From: Chromera velia
Lineage: Eukaryota; Sar; Chromeraceae
Length of the DNA: 14,104 nt
Direction of reading: 5' to 3'
NCBI GenBank assembly: GCA_018398765.1
Contig: JAHBMJ010002995.1
Coordinates: 1-14,104, forward strand
Part shown: positions 1-9,175 of the stretch, in pieces
How the letters are laid out: every line of letters begins with the position of its first letter
How positions within the stretch are numbered: the stretch's first letter is position 1
Notes under the pieces: generated by a model
What the model saw: only the letters and a program-made list of their open reading frames with translations
The model's database searches: none
What the model was told of the DNA's origin: nothing
Made by a program: the position numbers and the translations under genes

Positions 1-216
1 GGGGGGAGGGTCCTTTTGTGTTGTGATGGGCTGTCGTTTTCCAGTTTGGTATTTTTGTGCTTGAAGAAGTTTATGGGGCTAAGTCTATCGTGCCCGCACG
101 CTTCTCTGTCCCCTCTGAGTGCAGACATCTCTCCCTCTCTTTGCAGAAATGTTTGTATATGTACATGCACATACATGCACGTATGTGTCTATTGCAACGA
201 CAATGAACTTGTGCAG
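1..216 (+). other. Intron tail upstream of the first visible EGF exon
   Basis: There is no EGF-like or other recognisable coding signal here. The stretch ends in a TGCAG acceptor directly before the first EGF exon, so I read it as the 3' part of an intron whose donor lies outside the window. Positions 155-188 are 34 bases of strictly alternating purine and pyrimidine. Confidence 0.6.
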
Positions 217-3200
217 ACATCGACGAGTGTTCCCTCGGGAGGCCCTGCCAGAACGAGTGTCTGAACAATCTGGGCTCCTTTACCTGTGGGTGTGCGGAGG
301 GGTACACTATCGGGAGGGATGGGAGGTCGTGTGAAGGTCAGTGGGTAAAGGGAGAGCGTGTGAAGGAAGAGAGGGATCCATTGAGCCGTGCCGACCTAAT
401 CAATGCTTTTTATTTTTAGAAGAGGGAGAAGGTGTGAAGGAAGAGAGAGATCCATTGAGCCGTGCCGACCTAATTTATTTAGAAGAGGGAGAAGGTGTGA
501 AGGAAGAGAGGGATCCAAGAGAGCCTTCATGTAGAAGGAAACGGAAAACACCCGCCTGTACGCAAATAAATGCATAAACCTTCATTCACAGGGAAACGGA
601 AAACCCGCGATCGCAGTCTGCTTCTTCAAATGTCGTTTTGATCATCAAGTTTTCCCTTTTCCTCCAGTATCGCTTCAAGTGAGTACCTCATACTTTCTTC
701 CGGTCATGCGACTAGAAACCTAAAGCTCTTTTTCGGGGTGTCGGCAAAAAAAGTCTTCGGGTTGCGTTGCAGAGTATACACGCATTCCCTCCTCTCTTCC
801 TGTGTGTGTGCAGACCTGGACGAGTGCACAGTGCTGCGCCCCTGCAGTCAGATCTGCGAGAACTCTCGTGGCTCTTTCTCCTGTTCTTGCGGAGACGGCT
901 ACAGACTTGGGTCAGACGGGAGACGGTGCGAGGAGGGGCAGTGCAACGCTCCCGACAGACTGCAGCTTCGCAACGTGGCCTCCACTTGTCAGAGCGGGAG
1001 GAGCAGGGGGAGCTCGACTGGGTGTGCAATTAGATGCGAGGACGGGTATGAGGAGGCCTCGAACACGCTGCAGTGCACACAGGCGGGGCAATGGACGGGG
1101 TCCGCCTCCTGTCGGGACATCGATGAGTGCGCCACCAGGGACGCTGACGCACGCCTGTGTGGGAATGGGGGCAGGTGTCTGAACAAGGAGGCGGGCTTCG
1201 ACTGTATCTGCCCGAACGGATTCCAGTCAGACCCTCGGACCAAGCAGTGTATCGGTAAGTGTGGTAGGAGGATGATGATTGGAGGAGTTCAAGTTGGGAA
1301 GCGCAAAAGAGTTCTGCTGAGATGACATCAGGGCCATTCTTTCTTTCCCTGTCTGTTGAGTAAGGCCACAACTTCTTTTGTCTTTTCAAGAACTGCCATG
1401 TTGGCAGAAGACGTCAATGCGCAGACACACACTTCACAGATCCCCTCTCCTTCCTCCCCCCCGTCCCCGTGCATGCAGACATCGACGAGTGCGAGCAACC
1501 GAACGCATGCGGCATCGGGCAGCGGTGCACGAACACCCCGGGCTCCTTCAGCTGCGCATGCCAGGAAGGATACAACACCATCCCGACAGGAAACGGTTTC
1601 AGGTCAGACAAACATGAATGCAGGCACAAAGGGTCTTTTTTCCTGATAGCTGCAATGGGTGATGCCAGTGCATTTTATTCTTTGATGATGATTGCGCCCT
1701 CCCTTCTTTTTTTCCAGCCCCTGAATTCCTCTATTCAGTTTCTAGCTTCTCTCGATAGATGAGGCCTGCCTGCAGAGCAACTAGCTGTCAACATTTCCTT
1801 CCCTCCTCCGAGCTCTCCTGCAGGTGTGAGGACGTGAACGAATGCGCGGAGTACGAACGTCTGTTCAGAGTCATCGGGGAGGCTGCCAACAGCATAGCCG
1901 TGTGTCCCGTTGAGGCCAGATGCGTCAACGTACCGGGAAGTTTCGAGTGTGAGTGCCCCAAGGGCCAAACGTTCGTGAAGGGCGGCCTGGGGGGCCGGGG
2001 AGAGTGCAGAGACGCGGATGAGTGCCGTATGGGAACAGACGACTGCGAGCAGGATTGCGTGAACACACAAGGATCCTTCCAGTGTCTCTGCTGGTCCGGG
2101 TTCTCTCTGCGGTCCGATTTCAGGACATGCGAAGATCTCAACGAGTGCAACACCCCGGCTGCAAATCTCTGTACTCTGGGCTGTGTGAACACCCCCGGCA
2201 GTTTCCACTGCGACTGCGGGGAGGGGTACAGGTTCCATGAGGTTGTGGACACCTGCGTGGACATCGACGAGTGTTTTGAGCAGATGGAGATCGGCTTCGA
2301 TCCCGTCACTGGGACCTGGGTGGAGGTAGACTCGACATCAACCAGGCACTCACCCCCCGTCACAGCAGCAGCAGCAACAGCAGCAGCACCTCAGGCACCA
2401 CGCGCTAGTGTACAACAGACAACTACAACCACCACAGCCCCAGCCCCTAGGTTCCAACCCCCACCCAGGCCAGTCACCACTACTCCCCAGCCTCCCAGCG
2501 CCCCCTCACCCTCTCCTTGGGGCGGGAGTGGCGGTGCAGTGGCGATTGCGGGTTCTTCTTCTTCCTCCCGCTCTTCCTCCTCTGAGCCTGTGACTGTCAC
2601 AGAAAGTTTCGCAGATGGGGACCCTCTCGCTGCCCTCATTGCGCAGATGTCCGGGGGCTCCGTCGAAGTAGATGGCTTCAACACAGAGACGGTGACCTCA
2701 TCGTGGGCAGGGAGACGGCTGCAGGTGTCTGCAGAGGAAGAGGAGAGAATACGTCTCGCTTTCCTGCAAGCAATAGAAGAAGCAAAGGCGCAAGAGGAGG
2801 CATCGAGGCAAGAGCCGACGACCACAACACCCAGACCCACAGCCGCACCTCACGCCTCTGCAGATTGGGAGACGGTGTTTGTCCCGAGACACACCTGCCG
2901 AGTCGACAAGGGCCAAGCGTGCACAAACACGAAAGGCTCGTTTATTTGTGAGTGCCCCGAGGGGTACTCGACAGACGACGACGATGGCTGCACAGACATC
3001 AACGAGTGCTTCTTCGGAAGAGGGGAGGAGTCCCCATGTGCCAGGGGATCCGTGTGCGTCAACACCCCCGGAAGCTTCACGTGCCAGTGCGAGGCAGGGT
3101 ATGCGTACACTGAAGCTGCGGGAAGATGCATGGGTGAGTTGGTGGTGTATCTCTCTTTATGTCTCTGTGTCTACCCTTCTGTGTGCGTGTGCGTGCGTGT

Positions 3201-3974
3201 ATGTGTCTGTGTGTGTGCGTCCTGGTTTTACCAGACGGTGTCATTTATTTTTTGTCGTTCCCCTCCCAAGATTTCTGTAAGCCCACCAGCCGTGTACCTT
3301 GTATTCGACACTCCATGCGTGCGTCACTGCAGACATTGATGAGTGCGTGACGGGCATTCGGGGCCTTCCCGCGTGCACCCCCAGTCAGATCTGCGTGAAT
3401 GAGGAGGGGGGGTTCCGGTGTGAATGTCTTGAGGGCTTCCGCCTGGGGGCAAGGGGGGGTTGCGAGGACATCGACGAGTGCTCCGAATGGTCCAGGAGAG
3501 ACACGGGATGCAGCAGGAGGGCAATGTCAGTCAGTCAGTGACTCAGTCAGTTAGTCAAGGAATAGATGAAAAAACAGGATCGTTGCTTTTCTTCCTTCTC
3601 CTTTTTCTTCACCTGTCTCGAGAAATGCAGTTAACCAGCGAGTCAGTGAATGAATGGAGCAAAACACGTGAAAGGTGTCTGACCATATACCCATTTTGAA
3701 ATTGGAGAGTCACGTATATGTGAGACGAAAGAACTAAATCAGGACGTGTGTCATTCTTATTCAATTTGTGCACCTACGTCAACATGGAAAGGAGTTTGGA
3801 GTGCCTCTATGTTTGTTTGTTTCTATATGATTTATTTGATGGTGATTTATTTTGTTCTTCTGAATGTTCTGCAGCTGCGTGAACACGCAAGGCAGTTTTG
3901 AGTGCCAGTGCGAGGAGGGGTATCAAGGAGACGGGTTCTCCTGTGACAGGTCGTGGGGGCTGTTCTCTGACTAA
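217..3974 (+). CDS. Multi-EGF / Sushi extracellular protein, 5'-truncated, six exons in window
   Basis: Exons are 217-336, 814-1254, 1479-1602, 1824-3133, 3333-3525 and 3875-3974. Joined, they give one open frame of about 761 residues ending at TAA 3972. Eleven EGF-like modules are visible, most opening with D-[IVLA]-[DN]-E-C (calcium-binding type). Many carry C-x-N-x4-F-x-C, the Asn-hydroxylation pattern seen in metazoan cbEGFs. A Sushi-like module lies at 942-1112. EGF starts are near 217, 814, 1116, 1479, 1831, 2011, 2134, 2260, 2995, 3333 and 3467. Splicing restores module-completing residues: the last Cys of EGF4 comes from the next exon, and EGF11 is split by an intron. Such proteins are secreted or surface adhesins or receptors. 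The N-terminus, and any signal peptide, lies upstream of the window. The C-terminus adds only about nine residues after the last EGF and shows no membrane span. A phase-2 donor at 3950 is possible, but I found no further exon before the opposing gene. Confidence 0.88.
337..813 (+). other. Intron, phase 1, carrying a tandem repeat
   Basis: The donor is GTCAGT at 337 and the acceptor TGCAG ends at 813. The junction rebuilds an Asp codon, giving C-E-D-L-D-E-C. It holds a roughly three-copy repeat (350-517) and a shorter duplicated motif built on GGAAACGGAAAAC (about 537-556 and 593-609). Confidence 0.8.
350..517 (+). repeat. Intronic tandem repeat, three copies
   Basis: Copies start at 350, 424 and 487, with spacings of 74 and 63 bases. 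Copies 1 and 2 share about 51 nearly identical bases, from GGGAGA through CCGACCTAAT. Copy 3 matches the first 31 or so. The unit contains GTGTGAAGG, the same sequence that spans the exon end at 336 and its donor, so it may have been seeded from the exon-intron border. Confidence 0.85.
942..1112 (+). other. Sushi/CCP-like module within exon 814-1254
   Basis: Between EGF2 and EGF3 lies a non-EGF Cys-rich segment. It starts C-N-A-P-D, carries C-A-I-R-C-E-D-G-Y, and ends [15 protein letters not shown]. The G-Y after a Cys pair and the G-x-W before the last Cys are hallmarks of Sushi/CCP modules, which bind proteins or carbohydrates. It has six Cys where the canonical fold has four, so an extra disulfide is likely. 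I am fairly confident of the fold class and do not know the ligand. Confidence 0.65.
1255..1478 (+). other. Intron, phase 1
   Basis: The donor is GTAAGT at 1255. The acceptor is TGCAG ending at 1478, after a C/T-rich tract. The junction gives C-I-D-I-D-E-C. Confidence 0.85.
1603..1823 (+). other. Intron, phase 2, near the end of EGF4
   Basis: The donor is GTCAGA at 1603 and the acceptor TGCAG ends at 1823. The split codon gives Arg, and the next codon is the sixth Cys that EGF4 otherwise lacks. This is good support for the splice. Confidence 0.82.
2275..2895 (+). other. Mucin-like Thr/Pro/Ser insert splitting EGF8 between Cys1 and Cys2
   Basis: EGF8 opens DIDEC with Cys1 at 2272-2274, but its second Cys is at 2896-2898. 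Cys3 to Cys6 then follow normally. The 207 residues between hold poly-Ala, Thr runs, Pro-Thr and Ser runs (a likely O-glycosylated stalk), and near 2719-2816 a charged predicted helix ([10 protein letters not shown]). The frame stays open throughout and is GC-rich. Part of it, 2326-2724, could be removed as a 399-base in-frame intron. Confidence 0.75.
3134..3332 (+). other. Intron, phase 1, with a TG-rich microsatellite
   Basis: The donor is GTGAGT at 3134 and the acceptor TGCAG ends at 3332. A GTGTGCG-type repeat occupies about 3181-3220. The junction gives C-M-D-I-D-E-C. Confidence 0.85.
3526..3874 (+). other. Intron, phase 2, inside EGF11
   Basis: The donor is GTCAGT at 3526, overlapping a GTCA/GTTA repeat. 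The acceptor is TGCAG ending at 3874. Joining gives C-S-R-R-A-I-C-V-N-T and a complete six-Cys EGF. Without splicing the frame stops at 3539-3541, after three Cys of this module counting from DIDEC. Confidence 0.82.
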
Positions 3975-5099
3975 GAAGCCTTAACAAAGGCTGGACTCGA
4001 ATTCGGACAGGAAAACCCATAATGAATGATTAAGATCGGCTCATACGTAACAAGAAAATTCAAAGTTACATGCAGGGTGATGAAGCAATTACATACTACT
4101 AGCGGCAGTAAATAACTAATAACTTAAAGCAGGGAAGACTTTGTAGACTCATTCTGGACTCTGTAGGACTTGTTAGGCTGATTATGCCCTTAAGATCGAA
4201 TGATTTTTCTTAATTTTGCTGTATCTCTTTACATGAATATTTAATCATCATCCTCATACGTTATATAACAATGTCCCATTCGTATATCCGCAGGCACTCA
4301 AATTATGGAGGCTTTAATAACTTGAAGCCTGCTAGATGCGTTAGACAACAGATTTGTATATAATATTTCAGTAAATCTCTGCATAGATCTAAACTATGAT
4401 CTAGGGGAGCTCTTTGTTAATACGCTACTAGCACGAGGTCTCCAGGCTGTAGGCATCTGAAACTTGATGCACATACTAGTGTAGGAAGGATCTAATTTCG
4501 GAAACTTTAGGCTAAACCACAATTAAGCAAAGTAAGGAAGTAAGTACGTGAGTCACGTGACTCATTATTATGTCTAGTACGTTTTTGAACTTAAGAACAT
4601 CATCCATACTGCATGCGAGTGATGCCACCTTTTCAGAGTATTTTGGCATTGTTTCTCTTTCCCTCTTCTCTCTCATGAGAGCAATGAACTTGAAGTGAGA
4701 GAATTGAATTCTTAAGGAGAGAAGAAGCCAGACGCCGTGGCAGACGGTTTTCTGGGATGTTTGTTTCCCCCCGATTTTTTGAGGGAGCGTCAACTTAGTT
4801 GCTTGTTACTTCCTGCTTCAGCCTTTTCCCTTCTGTTTGAATTCATGCTTCTGCATCCACACTCATATCATTCAAGGTGATGAATTAAAGCAAGAGCGCC
4901 GCTTTGGTCACTACCGACTGGGGCCCTGCATGTTAAAGCTTTGTAAGTGCCTCGACACAGCTCGAATCAGCACCGTCACTGAACATTACTGAGGAGGAAA
5001 GGAGAGCGGCAAGGAAATTCCGCAGTAAAACTGTACGTATTTTGAATTCTTTTATCTATCTATTGCCTTGTTGACATCAGTTCCCGTCAAGCAAAGCAC
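3975..5099. other. AT-rich intergenic block, no gene seen
   Basis: Composition shifts sharply to AT just after the EGF gene stop. No ORF here has family-like sequence or balanced codon use. The longest, on the - strand at 4512-4793, looks random. No tRNA or other RNA gene was recognised. It would contain the 3' UTR of the EGF gene. Confidence 0.6.
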
Positions 5100-5224
5100 A
5101 GAAAGAAAGAAAGAAAGAAAGAAAAGAAAGAAAAGAAAGGAAGAAAGAAAGAAAGAAAGAAAGAAAAGAAAGAAAAGAAAGGAAGAAAGAAAGAAAGAAA
5201 GAAAGAAAAGAAAGAAAGAAAGAG
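5100..5224 (+). repeat. 125-base pure purine (GAAA)n tract with a 42-base higher-order unit
   Basis: Every base from 5100 to 5224 is A or G. The tract is GAAA repeats interrupted by GAAAA and GGAA. The interruptions recur with a 42-base period: GAAAA at 5121/5163/5205 and at 5130/5172, GG at 5139/5181. It has expanded as a composite unit as well as a tetranucleotide. Confidence 0.93.
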
Positions 5225-5720
5225 CAGCAATATTGTCAACCTAACATACTTGTGATTGAACAGACAGACAGGACGGGAAAGAACTCCCTCCCTCCTTTTC
5301 CCGTCTCCCCTCACCCACCCACCCAACCAACCAACTAAAGAACTAACCAACGAACCAAACAAGTCTGAGGCTCCTGACAACAATCGAAAAAGAAGAGACG
5401 AAATTCCCTTCCCCCAATGGATCCAGAAAGGAATTTCTTTCAGTCGAATACTCCTACCTGTTCTCCCTTAGGTTCACTGCAAGAGGAACAACCACACTCG
5501 ATCCTTTCATTCGTTCAGAGGTCTCTCTGACAATCCTCTCTGCACCCACCCCAAAAGACCACCTCCCCTCTCTTCGAACCCCCACCCCCCTCGTCCTTTC
5601 GTCGGTCCCCTACCAGAGGAACAATTCTGCCATGCGGGGCCTCTCTCTCAGAGCATTATTTCAAGTCCCGTACGACAGAATTTTGCATCTTCAACCTTCT
5701 CTCCCTACACCACAAATCAG
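5225..5720. other. 3' flank of the antiporter gene; CCCA/ACCA tetranucleotide runs
   Basis: Positions 5310-5362 contain CCCA, then AACC-type short repeats. The rest is pyrimidine-rich on the + strand and probably holds the 3' UTR of the - strand antiporter. No coding region is supported. Confidence 0.5.
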
Positions 5721-8700
5721 TCACGCACTCCCCATCATTATTCTGTTTCCGTTCTCTGCCGGCCTTTGGCTCTGAAAACGCCCCGACGAAAATCTTTCCT
5801 CTCCTTCCATTTCCGTCTCCATTTTCCTTTCCTTTTCCCTGTCTGCCTTCTCCTTTTTCATTTGGAGTCGCACCTCTTCTGCCTCTGCATATTTCGCAGC
5901 AAACCTCACTAAATACGGTGTTGCAATGCACAACAGAATAAGTGCCCACACAGCTGCTGCGTAGTCAACTCGATCCACCGTCTCTTTTGCCACGCTCACA
6001 ATGAGGAATGCAATCTCTCCCCTCCCGTTCATCAATGCGGACGTGAGACAGAACTCCCCAACAGTCAGCTTGGTGCCGAAAAAACCACAACAGCACTTAC
6101 CCAACAACCCCGCTGAAAATAACACCACCCCCCGTGCGAACGCTTCCCACTGAAACAGATGCGTTACGTCCGGCATTTCCAACCCGATCGTGGCCGCAAA
6201 GAACAATCGGGTGCCCCACTCCACAAGCGGAGTGGCTAAAACGGACCATGAAGCTTCGAGAGAGTGTACAGACGAAAAGATCACCCCTGTCATAAATACA
6301 CCCAACAACTGAGAGGACCCCACAAACGCAGCCAACCAACCCAAAAAAACAGCCACCCCTGTCAAAATCATCAACTGCAAACCCGGACTAGGCGGATATT
6401 CCACTTCCTCCTCTTCCACCTCAGGCTGACGCACGCACTCCATTCCCCTCCCCCCCTCTCCACCACCCCCCATCCCCACTCCCGTATGTTTCAGTTCTCG
6501 TCTCAGCCGATGCTCTAGCCACTGGGCCCGATCATATTCCGACACCGCCCTCTTCAACCCCCCCGGCGTCTCATCCTCCCCCGAATAATCCGACGCCTCC
6601 CCTATCCACCCCCTGGAAGTGAAACGCCCCCCAGGAACCCCCCCATCGAGTCGGGCAACTAGGTGGGACACATCGAGGTCCCAGGTCTCCCTCCTGTCTA
6701 TCTGGGGGAGACCGAGCTCAGAGGGGGTCTGGGAGGCAGCAAGAGGGGGGGAGGCTAGCGCCAGGCCGGCAGTACCAATGGCGGGGGTCAATTTGAACGT
6801 CTTGGGCGTCAGGGCGGCGGCGGGGCCGGGGAGGGGGCCTAGGTCGGCCTCGTTGGGCAGAGAACTGTCGGGGAGGGGGGCGGCGGTTAGAGCAGCAGAG
6901 GTGTTGAGAGTGACTGACCTTTGTGGGTCTGCAGTGGCTCTACTGAGGTTCTGACTGTGATTGAGAATACCCCCACTACCTGTCGGCCCACTGCCCTGGA
7001 GATTTAGTCGGAGATTCATTTGAGCTTGTTGGGCTGCGGCTGCGGAGGCTGTGGGGTGTTCTGCTGGATCGTTTGGGATTAGGGAAGGTGTGGGGGGTTT
7101 GTCTCCTGTGTTGTCTCGGTCTTTGTCTGCACGTACGCGCGCGGGGGTGTGCATCATCATGGGCCCCTGCTGGGGTGTGAGGGGAGGGAAGAGGTGGGAG
7201 GGAGGGCCGTCGCGTTGAAACAAGGGAGAATCTCCTTCACCTGCCAAATCGAAAGCAGGGGACTGGAGGTGGTGCTGGTGGTTGGAGAAGCCCCTCATGG
7301 CTGGGGGGGGTTGCTGTTGTCCTCCTCCTAAGCCCTGTTGCTGCGGTTGTTTCCTTTTGCCCCCGGCCACAGAGGGCCTGATGCCCCCCCCCCTCATTGA
7401 GTTTAAACTCTCAAAAGAATTCTCTGGAGGGGGTAGACCCAAATCTCTCGGCATGCGCCCAGAAAGGACAGACATGGACCCAAGACTGTGCCTAGACGCG
7501 CTGTCTGGGAGGCCAGCGAAGCCGATACTCTCTTGGTCAAAGTCTCTAATACCTCCGGAATTAGCAACAGAAGGCGGACCGGCAGCTGACGCACGCGAGG
7601 GGGGTGCTCGTGCCATGCCGCCAATTCTCTTCAAGAAGGCGTCTCTTCTCTTTTGGAGGAAGAGGGTCTTGGCGACTCGGTTACCGCTCTTGAGAGAATG
7701 CAGAGAGGTAGCCAATGCAAATGGATCAGGCTGCTGTCTGCCCCCCCCTCCTCTCGCACTTCCCGTTTTCGGAGAAACCAATGCATTTTCCTTCTCTCTT
7801 CCCTCTCTTGAGGGAAACCTTTGCGTTCCCATCTCTTCCTCCCTCTCCCTCTCTTCAACCTCCCTCACTCTCGCTCTCTTCCCATTGGAAGGAGGACATC
7901 TGAGACTACACCCACACCCCCCTGCAACCTCTGTATCGAAGTGGATGTGCTCCATGCGGTTTGACAGACCCCATCTCTCAAACAAGAACGCAAACAGAAA
8001 ACAACCCGCAATCAAACTAAAAGAAACCACAACAGGCAGACCTAGACGCAGCCCCATGCCCCCCCCTCCCGTATCCCCCTCTTTGGAAGTCAACTGCAGA
8101 ATCATCGACAACAGAACTAGAGACAGAATATCGTCCACAACTGCAGCGGTGATTACCACATTACCGCTGGGTCGGTTCAACAGGTCAAACTCCCTCAAGA
8201 GACTTGCGGAGAACCCCAAAGAAGTCGGCGCCAACACCGCCCCCAGACACAGTGTCGCTCTCCACTCTAATCCAAAGGGAAGGCCGTAGAACAGAAAAAC
8301 AAACACCACAGGCATCACAGCTCCCAGCACCCCCATCACTGACGCACGCAGCCCGCACGCCAACGCTTTCTGCACCGTCACTGCCAGTCCGCTTTCCAGC
8401 ACCAGGATGAGCACCCCGATCTCACCCAAATGCACAAAAACATCCGTCTCGGTCAGAAAACCCAACAGGGCGGGGCCACTGCATTTGTTTGACAACCAAA
8501 CAAATTCAATAGATTGATTGACATGTATCTTGGTTTTTTACGTTGCTGCTTTGCACCACACCAAGCAGTGAGTGGTAACTAGAAAGTCGTCCTCTAGTTC
8601 ATCCAGCTCTCTTCTACTCTCACTGACTGGAAGGAGAACCGGAAGGAAGGAATGGCAAGGCACCTACGTAGGCAGTGAGGGAGGGAGGGAGGCATTGCAG

Positions 8701-9175
8701 AGGACAGAAGGAGGACGCAGAGGAACCGCACGACTGACATTTCCCTTCGTCTGTCTCGGACAGACATTGACGCACGCACACTTGCAGCATCTGACAAGCC
8801 AGATGAGAGAGTTGTACACCAGACAGCCCAAAAGACATCGAAACGGGCACACGGGCACTCCAATGTGCAGAGAGAAACAGGCAGACACACAGACAGAGGG
8901 AGGGAGACTGACTAGATGAGCCCCGCCAGGATCTGTCCCACGATGGGAGAGCCCTTGCACCACTGAGCGAGGCCCTCCATGATGATCACGAACCTGAAAA
9001 CGAGCACAGACACATACATGCATACACACATATGTAGAGATAGATAGAGGGGGAAAGCAGAGAGACCCTAGCTCCCTGCAGAAGGATGACCACGATCGAC
9101 GCACCAGAAGAAGCCGACGATCTGGAGGAGGTGGTTGAGGACTGCAGGGTCCCCCATGTCTGTCCCTGCAGACAT
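5721..9175 (-). CDS. CPA2-type monovalent cation/proton antiporter, three exons
   Basis: On the - strand, exon 1 is 9175-9105, exon 2 is 8993-8913 and exon 3 is 8478-5721, giving about 969 residues. Splicing yields an N-terminus reading F-F-W-F-V-I-I-M-E-G-L, then S-P-I-V-G-Q-I-L-A-G-L and Y-G-P-A-L-L-G-F-L. This is the expected TM1-TM2 region of KefB/NapA-like exchangers and is missing if only the long ORF is taken. D-D at residues 166-167 (A-A-V-V-D-D-I-L-S) matches the aspartate pair of electrogenic Na+/H+ antiporters. G-R-G-E near 869-872 matches the late conserved R-G-E. A Pro/Gln/Gly-rich loop of about 530 residues (roughly 223-750) separates the two halves of the core. The tail after the last span is short, charged and coiled-coil-like, with no nucleotide-binding RCK domain. 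The start ATG is the first after an in-frame stop. Ion specificity and membrane are unknown. Confidence 0.85.
6381..7964 (-). other. Giant low-complexity loop inside the antiporter
   Basis: This encodes about 528 residues rich in Pro, Gln, Gly, Ser and Arg, with a Lys/Arg-rich patch, poly-Gln and His-rich pieces and a final Glu run, and no membrane spans. It lies between the segment ending F-L-F-E-R-W-G-L and the next span L-Q-L-M-I-L-T-G. Other CPA2 proteins usually have a short linker here. The frame is open for the whole length, so an unspliced intron is unlikely but not excluded. Confidence 0.75.
8479..8912 (-). other. Antiporter intron 2, phase 2
   Basis: Read on the - strand, the donor is GTCAGT beginning at 8912 and the acceptor TGCAG ends at 8479. 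The split codon (TA + T) gives Tyr between G-L-I and G-P-A-L-L-G. Reading through the donor meets a TAG at once, so splicing is required. Confidence 0.82.
8994..9104 (-). other. Antiporter intron 1, phase 2
   Basis: The donor is GTGCGT from 9104 and the acceptor TTTTCAG ends at 8994. It is the one acceptor in the window that lacks the TGCAG form. The split codon gives Trp within the first membrane segment. Confidence 0.75.

Noticed and set aside
341-577. Repeat-encoded open frame giving [13 protein letters not shown] twice
   Set aside because: The first repeat spacing is 74 bases, so the frame is not kept across all copies. The flanking splice sites give clean EGF joins when it is removed.
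3951-3974. Continuation of the EGF gene past 3950 using GTCGTG as donor
   Set aside because: The frame ends at TAA 3972, and no EGF, membrane-span or other plausible exon was found between there and the opposing antiporter. It remains possible with a long intron.
3990-4010. TTCGAGTCC-like tRNA B-box on the - strand
   Set aside because: No T-arm pairing, anticodon arm or acceptor stem could be built around it.
4512-4793. 93-residue open frame on the - strand in the AT-rich block
   Set aside because: No motif or splice context, and composition like its non-coding surroundings.
7282-8289. 335-residue open frame on the + strand
   Set aside because: It lies wholly antisense to the antiporter exon, whose low-complexity codons keep the complement open. 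It has no domain or splice support of its own.
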